64,000 nucleotides of DNA, taken from positions 62,001 to 126,000 of the forward strand of contig CAVRUR010000010.1 of the NCBI GenBank assembly GCA_963724365.1. Direction: 5' to 3'. Source of the stretch: JALORV01 sp963724365. GTDB lineage: Bacteria > Pseudomonadota > Gammaproteobacteria > Burkholderiales > Burkholderiaceae_F. The first letter of the stretch is position 1. Every line of letters begins with the position of its first letter. The notes below the pieces were generated by a model that did no database searches, was not told the DNA's origin, and saw only the letters and a list, made by a program, of their open reading frames with translations. This document shows, piece after piece, positions 26,275 through 36,594 of this stretch. The translations under genes and the position numbers were made by a program.

Positions 26275-28008
26275 TCACTGGCTCCGGGCAATGCGGGCGG
26301 ACCGGTCGGGTTGCAACGGTTGCTGCATCGATTCCGTCCGGATGAATCTGATGAGTGCGTCGATGTCCAGCGGCCCGCCGACCGCATCGGCGCCGTTGCG
26401 CAATACTCGAAAACTGTCGCCGCCGCTGGCGAGGAAGTCATTGACGGTGACTCGATAGTGTTGGTCGGCGTCGACGGCGCGGCCGTTCAGTCGCAGCGAC
26501 GCAGCGATCACGCGATCCCCGATCGGGCGGACCGGGTCCCAGGCATAACTGAACCCGCGCGACGGCTGCAGGATGCGGGCTCGCTCGGGATGACTGCGGC
26601 TCCATTGCTGCTCCAGCAGTGCTTTCAGTTGCGCGCCGGTCAGCGTCAGCGTGACCAGCACATTGCCGAACGGCTGCACCGCGTAGATGTCGGCATAGTT
26701 CACGGCGCCGTCATCGCCGCGCGGCCTCAGCTCGGTCCGGATTCCGCCGGGATTGGTAAAGGCAATCACTGCGCCGCGGTCGCGCGTCGCTGCCAGCTGT
26801 GCGTCGGCTATCAGCCGACCGAGGGCATGGTCTCCTCCGGCGGTGGCATTGCGGTCGAATGTTCCCGCGAGGCGGCCGACCGGTCGTGCGGCAACCGGCG
26901 ACGCGCGCACGCGATAGTGATCGACGATGGCTGCGACCTGGGGCTCCGGCTCCAGGGGCGGGTAGGTGGCGCGCAGCCGCTCATCACGCCCCAGGCCATT
27001 GGGAACCGGGACATTGTGTGACTGCGTGAGCGGCATGAGGATGTCACCGGAGGCGCGGTCGATCGTGAGGTCGACGACCGATACCAGCCGGCCGAACGAG
27101 GCGCCCTGGATCACGACGCGTCCGTTGACGCGGCAGTTGTAGGCGCGGTGTGTATGTGCCGAAAGCACGATGTCGATCGACCGGTCGAGTTCGCGCTCGA
27201 TGTCGAAGATCGCGCCCTGCGGGTTCTCGCAAGCATCGAGTCCTCCGCCGGCTTCGCCGCCTTCGTGAACGACGGCGACGATGGCGTGCACCCCCAGCGC
27301 CTGCAACGCCAGCGCTTCGCGATTGATCGCCTGTGCCTCCGAGCCGAAGCGCAGGCCGGCGACACCGTCGGGCTGGACAATCCCGGGTGTGCTACGCGTC
27401 ACGGCACCGATGAATCCGATGCGGATGCCGTCGAACTCGCGCACGACGGACGGTGCGAACACTGCCTTGCCGTTGCGGTCCAGGACGTTGGCGGCGATGA
27501 AGGGAAAGCGTGCGCCGGCGTAACTTCCCGAGGCCGCGGCGCAGCTGATGCGGTCGGCCGGCGCATCGGTCCGGCACCCGCCCTGCGCCATGCGCATGAG
27601 TTCGGCCGCGCCGCGATCGAACTCGTGATTGCCGACGGCGTTGACGTCGATGCCGATCGCGTTCATGACCTCGATCGTCGGCTCGTCGAGAAACAGGCCT
27701 GAGATCAAGGGCGATGCACCGATCAGGTCACCCGTCGAGACGACCATGCTGTGCTTCTGGTCCGCGCGCAATTGCCGGATGCGGCTTGCAAGAAAGGCCA
27801 CGCCGCCGGTGCGCAACGGCACTGTCCTGGATGGCTGGTCCGGATCCGGCACGTGGATCGTGTTGTCTCCCGGTTCGAGGTGGCCGTGGAAGTCGTTGAA
27901 CGCGATGATGCGCACAGTCACGCCGGACTGCGCGCGCGGCTGCAACGGCACGGCGGCCAGCAGGGCGGCGCATGCAATCGTCAGGAGTTGACGGATCGTC
28001 GAGGGCAC
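26275..28008 (-). CDS. Periplasmic 5'-nucleotidase / metallophosphoesterase
   Basis: A 577-residue exported protein with a signal peptide (LLTIACAALLAAVPLQPRAQ). Its N-terminal calcineurin-like domain shows the metal motifs FNDFHGHL, STGDLIGASP, GNHEFDRG and SAHTHRAYN. The C-terminal substrate domain shows FTNPGGIRTEL and the NDFLASGGDSF motif. It dephosphorylates nucleotides or cyclic nucleotides for salvage. It is 61 bases upstream of the DUF2863 gene on the same strand. Confidence 0.93.
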   Translation of the reverse strand: MPSTIRQLLTIACAALLAAVPLQPRAQSGVTVRIIAFNDFHGHLEPGDNTIHVPDPDQPSRTVPLRTGGVAFLASRIRQLRADQKHSMVVSTGDLIGASPLISGLFLDEPTIEVMNAIGIDVNAVGNHEFDRGAAELMRMAQGGCRTDAPADRISCAAASGSYAGARFPFIAANVLDRNGKAVFAPSVVREFDGIRIGFIGAVTRSTPGIVQPDGVAGLRFGSEAQAINREALALQALGVHAIVAVVHEGGEAGGGLDACENPQGAIFDIERELDRSIDIVLSAHTHRAYNCRVNGRVVIQGASFGRLVSVVDLTIDRASGDILMPLTQSHNVPVPNGLGRDERLRATYPPLEPEPQVAAIVDHYRVRASPVAARPVGRLAGTFDRNATAGGDHALGRLIADAQLAATRDRGAVIAFTNPGGIRTELRPRGDDGAVNYADIYAVQPFGNVLVTLTLTGAQLKALLEQQWSRSHPERARILQPSRGFSYAWDPVRPIGDRVIAASLRLNGRAVDADQHYRVTVNDFLASGGDSFRVLRNGADAVGGPLDIDALIRFIRTESMQQPLQPDRSARIARSQ

Positions 28009-28166
28009 TTAGGGTTCCGCGCTTGAGGAATGGAAGGCAGGCGGGGATGCAGACGGCCTAGCTTAGCGTCGACTGCGGCTTCGACGTGCAACAGGGAATC
28101 GGACGCGGTGGGTCTGATACAGTCATTTGCTCCGACGGGGTGCACTTCCTTCATGCTTCTCGCGCC

Positions 28167-29420
28167 ATGAGTTCGCCCGCTGCAACCGTGCCGCTGCGCC
28201 GCGACGCCGAGGTCATCGGCCTCGTCGGACTTGCGCACGGCACGTCGCACTTCTTCCACCTGATGCTGCCGCCGTTGTTTCCGTGGCTGATGCGGGATTT
28301 CTCGCTGAGCTATACGGAAGCCGGCCTGCTGATGACGGTGTTCTTCGTCGTCAGCGGAGTGGGGCAGGCATTGGCCGGTTTCATCGTCGACCGTACCGGC
28401 GCTCGACCCGTGCTGTTCTTCGGCATTGCGCTGCTGTCCGTGTCCGGGATCCTGCTCGGCCTGTCGCACAGTTATTCGATGCTGCTGTTCACCGCGGCGG
28501 TCGCTGGCCTGGGCAACAGCATCTTTCACCCGGCCGACTTCACGCTGCTGAATCATCGGGTCGACCCGCACCGACTGGGCCATGCATTTTCGGTGCACGG
28601 CTTGTCAGGCAATCTCGGGTGGGCTGCGGCGCCGGTATTCATGGCGGGCATCGCAAGTGCCACAGACTGGAATGTCGCCGGATTTGCCGCGTCCGCAGTG
28701 GGCTTCAGCGTGCTGGCCATCCTGTGGCTGCGTCGCTCGGTGCTTGCCGATGCGGCCCGCAGCGTCGTCGCACGGCCAGAACACTCCGCTGAGTCACCGG
28801 CCGCGCGTCAACTCGGGTTCCTGCAATCCGGCGCGGTCTGGCTTTGCTTTGGATTTTTCTTCCTGACGACGGCGGCGTTCGGCATCCTGCAGAACTACTC
28901 ACCCGCGATACTCGGCGAGGTCTATGGCGTGTCGCTGGCGCTCGCCACCGGTGGGCTGACTGCCTATCTGCTCGGAAGCGCAACCGGAATTGTCACCGGC
29001 GGCTTTCTCGCCGGACGCAGCGAACACAACGAACGCATTATCGGAGTCGCGCTGGGTCTCGCGGCCACAACGGCGATCGTGCTCGCCTCAGGGATGGCGT
29101 CTGCATGGATGTTGTTGCCGCTGATGGTCATCATGGGCTTCGGGGTCGGTGTGGCGGGTCCGAATCGGGACCTGCTGGTGCGGCGTGCCGCGACGAGCCG
29201 GTTCGGCAAGGCCGCTTTCGGGCGTGTCTATGGGTTTGTCTACTCCGGGCTCGACACAGGACTCGCGATGGCGCCGTTGCTGTTCGGCCCCCTGCTGGAC
29301 GCCGGACGATTCAAGGAGGCGCTGGTTGCGGTCGCGGTCCTGCAGGTCGCCGCACTGGCAACCGCGTGGCGCGTTGGCGATTCGGCGCGTGCGGTCCGTC
29401 CGCAGGCCGAACATGTATGA
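28167..29420 (+). CDS. MFS transporter
   Basis: A 417-residue inner-membrane protein with about 12 hydrophobic segments, start chosen at ATG 28167. The stretch GLAHGTSHFFHLMLPPLFPWL and the following DFSLSYTEAGLLMT resemble the fosmidomycin-resistance subgroup of MFS. The substrate is unknown. Its stop overlaps the rraA start (ATGA). Confidence 0.88.
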   Translation: MSSPAATVPLRRDAEVIGLVGLAHGTSHFFHLMLPPLFPWLMRDFSLSYTEAGLLMTVFFVVSGVGQALAGFIVDRTGARPVLFFGIALLSVSGILLGLSHSYSMLLFTAAVAGLGNSIFHPADFTLLNHRVDPHRLGHAFSVHGLSGNLGWAAAPVFMAGIASATDWNVAGFAASAVGFSVLAILWLRRSVLADAARSVVARPEHSAESPAARQLGFLQSGAVWLCFGFFFLTTAAFGILQNYSPAILGEVYGVSLALATGGLTAYLLGSATGIVTGGFLAGRSEHNERIIGVALGLAATTAIVLASGMASAWMLLPLMVIMGFGVGVAGPNRDLLVRRAATSRFGKAAFGRVYGFVYSGLDTGLAMAPLLFGPLLDAGRFKEALVAVAVLQVAALATAWRVGDSARAVRPQAEHV

Positions 29421-29919
29421 GCATTGCACCGTTTGCAACGACGGACCTGCTCGATGCCCATGAGGCCGAGATCGAAGGTGGCCGCGTGCAGGTGCTGCAG
29501 CCGGGATTGATCGCGCTGGGGCAGGCGCGGGCGTTTGCGGGGGAAGTTGTCACGCTGAAACTTTTCGAGGACAACAGCCTGTGGCCGAACTCGTAAAACT
29601 GCCCGGAGCGGGCCGCGTCATCGTCGTCGACGCGGGCGGAAGCCTGCGCTGCGGCGTGTTCGGTGGAAACCTGGCGGCAACGGCCGCGAAGAACGGCTGG
29701 GTCGGCGTCGTCATCTACGGCTGCGCCCGGGACGCCGACGAAATCGATGCCTGCGCGATCGGTGTTCGTGCGCTGGCACTTCACCCGCGACGATCGGTCA
29801 AGCGCGGCGAAGGGCAGCGCGACGTCGTGGTGACCTTCATGGGTTCGACGATCCGGCCGGGCGACTGGCTCTACGCCGACCGGGACGGCGTGATCGTGAG
29901 CGACGTGCGATTGCACTGA
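29417..29919 (+). CDS. RraA-like protein (RNase E activity regulator A), frameshifted
   Basis: Trimeric RraA-fold protein; family members inhibit RNase E, and related proteins are aldolases. ATG 29417 opens MSIAPFATTDLLDAHEAEI and runs to VTLKLFEDNSL near 29580. The remainder (VAELVKLPGAGRVIVVDAGG, the RCGVFGGNLA motif, then GDWLYADRDGVIVS) is one base earlier. Adding one G in the CTGTGG at about 29580 restores a 168-residue protein of normal length. This is one of the few shifts in the window that needs a missing base rather than an extra one. Confidence 0.82.
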
Positions 29920-30115
29920 CGACCTTCTCTCGCGAAGCCGACAGACCGACGGCCTGCCGCGCGGCGCGCTTTGACGGGAACGACCAGTCGCCGCTCTTTC
30001 AGATCACGCAGAGCCTTTCGCATTATGAAGTGCGCGTCGTGCGCAGCAGCACGCCGCCTTTCGCAGGATCAAATCAGCTTCCGTATGGCGGAATGCAATG
30101 TCATAAGCCATTGAT

Positions 30116-30145
30116 TTGTCTATGTACGAAGTCTAGTCTTATAAA
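30116..30145 (+). promoter_or_regulatory. aceA: Sigma-70 promoter of aceA in an AT-rich upstream region
   Basis: TTGTCT (30116-30121) and TATAAA (30140-30145) with an 18-base spacer lie 104 bases before the ATG. The gap 29920-30249 contains no gene-like frame, and its right half is clearly AT-richer than the surroundings, as expected for a regulated promoter of the glyoxylate bypass. No known operator was recognised. Confidence 0.6.
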
Positions 30146-30249
30146 TGTTATTTGACTTGCTGCGCCGCGCGAACGCTCGTAGCATTTCTTTCAGTCCGCG
30201 TCCGAGTGCGGATAGGCGACTCGATCGGTGTGCAACGTGGGAGAGATGA

Positions 30250-31569
<1,320 letters not shown>

Positions 31570-31594
31570 TCGCTCGGCGTGTGGCAAACACTGG

Positions 31595-31620
31595 AAACCG
31601 CGGGCGAGTCCCGCGGTTTT
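31595..31620 (+). terminator. Rho-independent terminator after aceA
   Basis: AAACCGCGGG and CCCGCGGTTT form a ten-base-pair stem with loop CGAGT, followed by TCATTTG. It lies 25 bases after the aceA stop. Confidence 0.85.
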
Positions 31621-31734
31621 CATTTGTATGTCCTGAAATGTGCTTTGTGCTGCCCGGCCGTTGCGCTGTAGCATCGCGTCCTTCGCCGAGATGACTCACA
31701 TGCGCCGCCCGTTCGCCCTCCCGTTGCTGCCGAT

Positions 31735-32619
31735 ATGTCCGTCATCGCAGTAGTCAATCGCAAGGGGGGCAGCGGCAAGAGCACGCTGGCGACGCACCTC
31801 GCCGCGGTGTTCGCCAACGTTGGGGCCGCGGTGGCGCTCGGAGACATCGACCGGCAGCAGTCGACACGCACCTGGCTGCGCCAGCGCAAGGCATCCGGAG
31901 AACGCACCAAGATCCTCGGCTGGAATGTCGACGCGAAGACGTTCGTTCGCGCGCCCGTCGGCATCGACCATGTGGTGATGGACACCCCGGGCGGACTCAC
32001 CGGCCTCGATCTGGCGCGCGTCGTGATGTACGCGGACGCAGTCCTGATGCCGATCAGCTATTCGCTCTTCGACCGCGCGTCGGCGGCCGATTGCCTGGCC
32101 GAACTGAGGACGATGCCCCGCGTCCAGTCGGGACGCTGCCGGGTCGCCGCCGTTGGCATGCGGATCGACCCGTGCACCGATGTCGTCGAACGTGTGCGCG
32201 GCTGGGCCGCGGAGCAGAAGCTCTCGCTGGTCGCCGTGCTGCCGCAGTCGCTCGCCTACGTGCGCTGCGCAGAGCGCGGCATGACCTTGTTCGATGTCCC
32301 GCAGGAGCAGGTCGAGGACGAACTGGGGCACTGGATGCCCCTGCTGCAGTGGCTGCGGCCGCTCCTGCATCCTGCCGCCAACGCCGGCGGAACGGCGGGC
32401 AGCAGCGCGCCTATGCAAGGGTCGGCGGTGCGAAGCCCGGCGGCGCCGGTCGTGGATCAGCCCAAGCCCGAGACGATCTCGCGCGGACCGAGGGCCCTTG
32501 AACCGGCGCGTATTGCCAAATCTCCAGCGGCCCCGTCGCCCGGCGCCGTGTCCGCAACCCCTGCGAGTGGACTGCCCGACGCGCCGCCGCTCCCGCGATT
32601 CCTGCAACGCAAACCCTAG
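31735..32619 (+). CDS. ParA/MinD-like P-loop ATPase, orphan
   Basis: A 294-residue protein with the deviant Walker A motif KGGSGKSTLATHLA, DIDRQQS and the VVMDTPGG Walker B region. The ATPase domain covers residues 1-210. The C-terminal 80 or so residues are Pro/Ala-rich, unlike normal ParA, and end PPLPRFLQRKP. No parB lies next to it. In betaproteobacteria related orphan ParA proteins often position cellular cargo. It sits between aceA and the dehalogenase-aceB pair; a link to either is not shown. Confidence 0.85.
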   Translation: MSVIAVVNRKGGSGKSTLATHLAAVFANVGAAVALGDIDRQQSTRTWLRQRKASGERTKILGWNVDAKTFVRAPVGIDHVVMDTPGGLTGLDLARVVMYADAVLMPISYSLFDRASAADCLAELRTMPRVQSGRCRVAAVGMRIDPCTDVVERVRGWAAEQKLSLVAVLPQSLAYVRCAERGMTLFDVPQEQVEDELGHWMPLLQWLRPLLHPAANAGGTAGSSAPMQGSAVRSPAAPVVDQPKPETISRGPRALEPARIAKSPAAPSPGAVSATPASGLPDAPPLPRFLQRKP

Positions 32620-32733
32620 TCTGCGCACCGTTTCGGCAGCAGCTGCTGCCGCTTGGGACGCGTGCGGCCGGCAGGCCACGCCGGTGCTTCACCTATACTC
32701 GTCCCGAGAGGGATACCCGGGGGAGAACCGACG

Positions 32734-33432
32734 ATGCGAGCGGTCCTGTTCGACGTTTTTGGCACGTTGCTGGACGTCTATTCCGTCACGCGGCGGGCTG
32801 AAGAATTGTTTCCGGGACAGGGGGCGCGCCTTGCGCTGCTCTGGCGCGACAAGCAGATCGAGTACTCACGCATTCGGACGCTTTCCGGACGGTACGTATC
32901 GTTTTCGCAGGTGACGCGCGATGCGCTCGAGTTCGCCGTCCTGGCGCTCAAGCTTTCCGCCGATGCGGGGCAGGTCGCCTCGCTGCTCGACGAGTACAAG
33001 CGACTTGCTCCTTTCATGGACGTCGCGCCGGCGCTTGAGCGGCTTCACCAGGCCGGGGTGCACACTGGTGTGCTGTCCAATGGGGACTCCGAGATGCTGG
33101 AGACCGCGCTCGTCACCTCGGGCCTGCATCGCTACATCGATATCGTGCTTTCCGCAGACCAGGTCCAGGCGTTCAAGACATCACCGCTGATCTACGCGCT
33201 GGGCCCGCGTGCTCTCAAACGGCCGGCCGAAGAAATCCTGTTCGTCTCCAGCAACGGCTGGGACGCCATCGGGGCGGCCTGGTACGGCTACACGAGCTTC
33301 TGGGTCAATCGGCTCGGCGCGCCGCTGGAACAACTGGGAGGTCGACCGCACGGGACAGGCACGACGCTCGCCGATGCCGTCGACTTCCTCCTTTCCTTTC
33401 CCATTCGAACCAAGACGGAGACTGTTGCATGA
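32734..33432 (+). CDS. Haloacid dehalogenase, type II
   Basis: A 232-residue HAD-fold hydrolase from ATG 32734 with the nucleophile motif FDVFGTLLDVYS, LSNGDSEML (motif II), the late KTSPLIYAL lysine and the SSNGWDAIGA motif, all typical of L-2-haloacid dehalogenases. It converts 2-haloacids to hydroxyacids. Its last four bases overlap the malate synthase start (ATGA), so it is coupled to aceB. Confidence 0.9.
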   Translation: MRAVLFDVFGTLLDVYSVTRRAEELFPGQGARLALLWRDKQIEYSRIRTLSGRYVSFSQVTRDALEFAVLALKLSADAGQVASLLDEYKRLAPFMDVAPALERLHQAGVHTGVLSNGDSEMLETALVTSGLHRYIDIVLSADQVQAFKTSPLIYALGPRALKRPAEEILFVSSNGWDAIGAAWYGYTSFWVNRLGAPLEQLGGRPHGTGTTLADAVDFLLSFPIRTKTETVA

Positions 33433-35012
33433 GCACCCCCACCGGCGTCCAGATCACGGCGCCGCTCGCCCCCGGATACGACCGCATCCTGACGGCAGAC
33501 GCGCTGGCGCTGGTCGCCACACTGCATCGTTCATTCGACGCGCGCCGCCAGGAACTGCTGGCCCGGCGCAGCGATCGAGCCAAGCGGCTGGATGCTGGCG
33601 AGCGACCGGAGTTCCTTGTCGAAACGAAGTCGGTCCGCGACGGAAACTGGACGATTACCCCGATTCCCGCGGACCTGCAGTGCCGCCGTGTCGAAATCAC
33701 CGGTCCGGTCGAGCGCAAGATGATCATCAATGCGCTCAACTCGGGGGCGGACTCGTACATGACCGACTTCGAGGACAGCAACGCACCGAACTGGGACAAC
33801 CAGATCACGGGCCAGCTGAACCTGATCGACGCAATTCGCCGGTCGATCGTGCTGGAGCAGGGCGGCAAGACGTACAAGCTGAATGACAAGGTGGCCACGC
33901 TGGTGGTGCGTCCTCGTGGCTGGCACCTCGACGAGAAGCATGTGCTGGTCGACGGCAAGCGCGTTTCGGGAGGCATCTTCGACTTCGCGCTCTACATGTT
34001 CCACAACGCGAAGGAACTGATCGCGCGCGGCAGCGGACCTTACTTCTACCTGCCGAAGATGGAATCGCATCTCGAGGCACGCCTGTGGAACGACATCTTC
34101 GTCGCCACGCAGAAGCACCTCGGCATCCCACAGGGGACGATCAAGGCCACCGTCCTGATCGAGACGATCCTTGCGGCGTTCGAGATGGACGAGATCCTGT
34201 ACGAACTGCGCGAGCACTCGGCGGGACTCAACGCCGGGCGCTGGGACTACATCTTCTCGTGCATCAAGAAATTCAAGGTCGACAAGAACTTCTGCCTTGC
34301 CGACCGCGCCAGGGTGACGATGACGGCGCCATTCATGCGGGGCTATGCCTTGCTGCTGCTGGCAACCTGTCACCGACGCAACGCTCCGGCCATCGGGGGC
34401 ATGAGTGCGCTGATCCCGATCAAGAACGATCCGGCAGCCAACGAGACTGCGCTCGGCGGTGTGCGCAGCGACAAGGCGCGCGACGCGACCGACGGGTACG
34501 ACGGTGGCTGGGTTGCCCATCCGGGGCTCGTGCCGATCGCGATGGAGGAGTTCGTCAAGGTCCTCGGCGACCGCAAGAACCAGATCGACAAGAAGCGCGA
34601 CGATGTCAAGGTGACGTCGGCCGAGCTATTGAACTTCCAGCCGGAAAAGCCAATCACCGAGGCCGGCCTGCGCATGAACATCAATGTCGGCATTCATTAC
34701 CTGGGTTCATGGCTGGCCGGCAATGGTTGTGTGCCGATCCACAACCTGATGGAAGACGCCGCTACCGCAGAGATCAGCCGCTCCCAGGTGTGGCAATGGA
34801 TCCGCTCGCCCAAGGGTGTGCTCGATGATGGCCGCAAGGTCACCGCGGATCTGGTCCGTGGTTTGATTCCGGAAGAGCTGGCGAAAGTGAAGGGCACGGT
34901 CGGCCCGGACTCGCCCACGTATGATCGGGCCGCAGTGATCTTCGAAAAGATGAGCACGCAGGAAAGCTTTGCCGAATTCCTGACGTTGCCGCTTTACGAG
35001 GAGATTGCCTGA
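33429..35012 (+). CDS. aceB: Malate synthase A
   Basis: Condenses glyoxylate and acetyl-CoA to malate, the second glyoxylate-bypass step. The 527 residues are normal for isoform A. Key blocks are YMTDFEDSNAPNWDN, the RPRGWHLDEKH motif, KMESHLEARLWND, and GMSALIPIKNDP. It is coupled to the dehalogenase and followed by a hairpin with arms GCGCGAAC and GTTCGCGC (35013-35044) that lacks a T run. Confidence 0.97.
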   Translation: MSTPTGVQITAPLAPGYDRILTADALALVATLHRSFDARRQELLARRSDRAKRLDAGERPEFLVETKSVRDGNWTITPIPADLQCRRVEITGPVERKMIINALNSGADSYMTDFEDSNAPNWDNQITGQLNLIDAIRRSIVLEQGGKTYKLNDKVATLVVRPRGWHLDEKHVLVDGKRVSGGIFDFALYMFHNAKELIARGSGPYFYLPKMESHLEARLWNDIFVATQKHLGIPQGTIKATVLIETILAAFEMDEILYELREHSAGLNAGRWDYIFSCIKKFKVDKNFCLADRARVTMTAPFMRGYALLLLATCHRRNAPAIGGMSALIPIKNDPAANETALGGVRSDKARDATDGYDGGWVAHPGLVPIAMEEFVKVLGDRKNQIDKKRDDVKVTSAELLNFQPEKPITEAGLRMNINVGIHYLGSWLAGNGCVPIHNLMEDAATAEISRSQVWQWIRSPKGVLDDGRKVTADLVRGLIPEELAKVKGTVGPDSPTYDRAAVIFEKMSTQESFAEFLTLPLYEEIA

Positions 35013-35089
35013 GCGCGAACGGTGGCTCTCACGCCGGTTCGCGCACGGGCGACTGCATCAGCGCGAGGACCGCGCAGCGGAGGTTTGCC

Positions 35090-35239
35090 ATGACGCTTTG
35101 TCCGATTGCCATCGTCGCCGGCTGTGAGAAGTGCCCGGCGTTCAAGATCTGCCCGCTCAAGGGAGTCATCGGCAGCCCGCCGAAGCCCGAGTCGCCTCGT
35201 GCTGCTGCCAAGAAGGGATCGGGCAGACCGGCCAAATAG
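35090..35239 (+). CDS. 49-residue cysteine-rich protein downstream of aceB
   Basis: A small frame with an excellent ribosome site (GGAGG, six bases before the ATG at 35090). The protein begins MTLCPIAIVAGCEKCPAF and has four cysteines within its first 25 residues (CX7CX2CX6C), then a flexible Lys/Pro/Ser tail ending GRPAK. The cysteine spacing suggests a small metal-binding protein, zinc or Fe-S. Similar small cysteine proteins occur near malate synthase in other betaproteobacteria as far as I recall. Function unknown. The gap 35013-35332 holds nothing else. Confidence 0.7.
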   Translation: MTLCPIAIVAGCEKCPAFKICPLKGVIGSPPKPESPRAAAKKGSGRPAK

Positions 35240-35332
35240 ACCACGCGGCTGACGTCTTGGGTCTGAGGGTGCGAAGTCCTTAAGGTCGCGTCACCGAGCC
35301 CGATCGCGTCGGCGCGGTGGGTCGTGGCGGCG

Positions 35333-35704
35333 TCACTTGGACAGCGTGATCGTGTTGCCTCCGGAGGTCTTGCCTTCGAACTTGGCACCCTCGACCTTGA
35401 GTTCCCAGCGGACGCCGCAGCCCTCTTTGACGGGCTTGCCGGTCACGGTAAGGGTTTCACCGTCCAGCCGCCCGCGCACCGGCGTGTCGACCCGGCAGGT
35501 CTTGTTGCCTAGCCAGGCAACTCCCTGGAACTGGTTGCCTTCGACTGTTTCGATCGTGAGCGTCGCCATGTCCTGCATCGGCTTGCCCATCCAAAGGTAA
35601 CTGTAGGTCCCGGTGTACTTGCCAGGAGCCAGCGATTGCGCGCCTACAGTCAACGGCTGAGCGAGCAATCCGAGCAGCGCGCAACCCACCGCAATTCGTT
35701 GCAT
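35333..35704 (-). CDS. Secreted hypothetical protein
   Basis: A 123-residue protein with a clear signal peptide (RIAVGCALLGLLAQPLTVGAQ) and a mature part of about 100 residues predicted to be beta-rich (GKYTGTYSYLW; LTVTGKPVKEGCGVRWEL), with two cysteines that could form a disulfide in the periplasm. No family recognised. The ATG follows AGGAGAAGAAG. It is downstream of the TPR gene on the same strand. Confidence 0.7.
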   Translation of the reverse strand: MQRIAVGCALLGLLAQPLTVGAQSLAPGKYTGTYSYLWMGKPMQDMATLTIETVEGNQFQGVAWLGNKTCRVDTPVRGRLDGETLTVTGKPVKEGCGVRWELKVEGAKFEGKTSGGNTITLSK

Positions 35705-35800
35705 CTTCTTCTCCTCCTGCCAGTATTCGGTTCGAGCAGCGTCGCCTGAGACGATGGCAGCAACTCCACCGGCCGATAGATCTGCAGACGGCGGAGGATG

Positions 35801-36580
35801 CTAGTCCTCGAGCTCCGCTTTGGCGAGCTCGACGTCGAGCCGCTCCATCGCGTCCATGGGTTCGCAGGCGGCAGCGGCCTCATACAGCTCCTCGGCCTGC
35901 TTGAGCGCCTTTTTGCCTTCGAGCATGACGAGCCCGTTGGCGTATTCGATGCGCGCGATCGCCGAATCCGGCATCAGCTTTAGCGCTGCCTGGTAGTTCT
36001 TCAGCGCAACGTCCTTCTTCGCCCCGTAGGTCAGTCCGCCGATCATGGCGCCGACCTTGTCGATGACCTCGGCGTGATACGAACCCAGCGCAATGTGCGC
36101 ATCGCCGTGCTTGGGCGCAAGTTTGATGGTCGTTTCAAGTGCTGCCTTGACCTTGCCGCCGATGCCTTGCGCCAGCGCCTTTGCGACCGATATGCCCTGC
36201 GCATACCGGCCCAGCGAGTACGCCTGCCAGTAGAACGCGTTGGCGTTCTTGGGCTCCTTGGTCTGCAGTGCTTCCGCGCGCTCGGCCACTTCCTCGAAGA
36301 GCTCGAGCTTGCGCTTGTCGCTTTCCTCGAGGTAGTTGGCGTAGATCGACTGCGCCTTGTTCGCCACACTCGTGCCTTCCGCACCGGCCTTCAGGCCGAG
36401 GTCCGTTGCTTTCTGGAGCTCGCCTGCATGAAACGCGATCCAGGCGTCGACGACGGCCTCTGCCTTCGGGAACGGTTCAGCGTCACCTTTGTGCAGGCGG
36501 TCCCAGGCTTTCTTCAGGGTTGCGGCCGTGTACACATACTTCTTGTCGGGATACGGGAACTTCGCCCACGCCTTCGCCAT
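35801..36580 (-). CDS. TPR-type helical repeat protein
   Basis: A 259-residue cytoplasmic protein of tandem helices resembling TPR repeats (for example YANYLEESDKRKLELFEEV, then FYWQAYSLGRYAQG and PDSAIARIEYANGLVMLEG). It has no signal peptide. It lies 14 bases after the TetR gene and is probably co-transcribed. The pattern recalls the RMD-like TPR group. Function unknown. Confidence 0.75.
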   Translation of the reverse strand: MAKAWAKFPYPDKKYVYTAATLKKAWDRLHKGDAEPFPKAEAVVDAWIAFHAGELQKATDLGLKAGAEGTSVANKAQSIYANYLEESDKRKLELFEEVAERAEALQTKEPKNANAFYWQAYSLGRYAQGISVAKALAQGIGGKVKAALETTIKLAPKHGDAHIALGSYHAEVIDKVGAMIGGLTYGAKKDVALKNYQAALKLMPDSAIARIEYANGLVMLEGKKALKQAEELYEAAAACEPMDAMERLDVELAKAELED

Positions 36581-36594
36581 CGCTTCTCCTTGGT

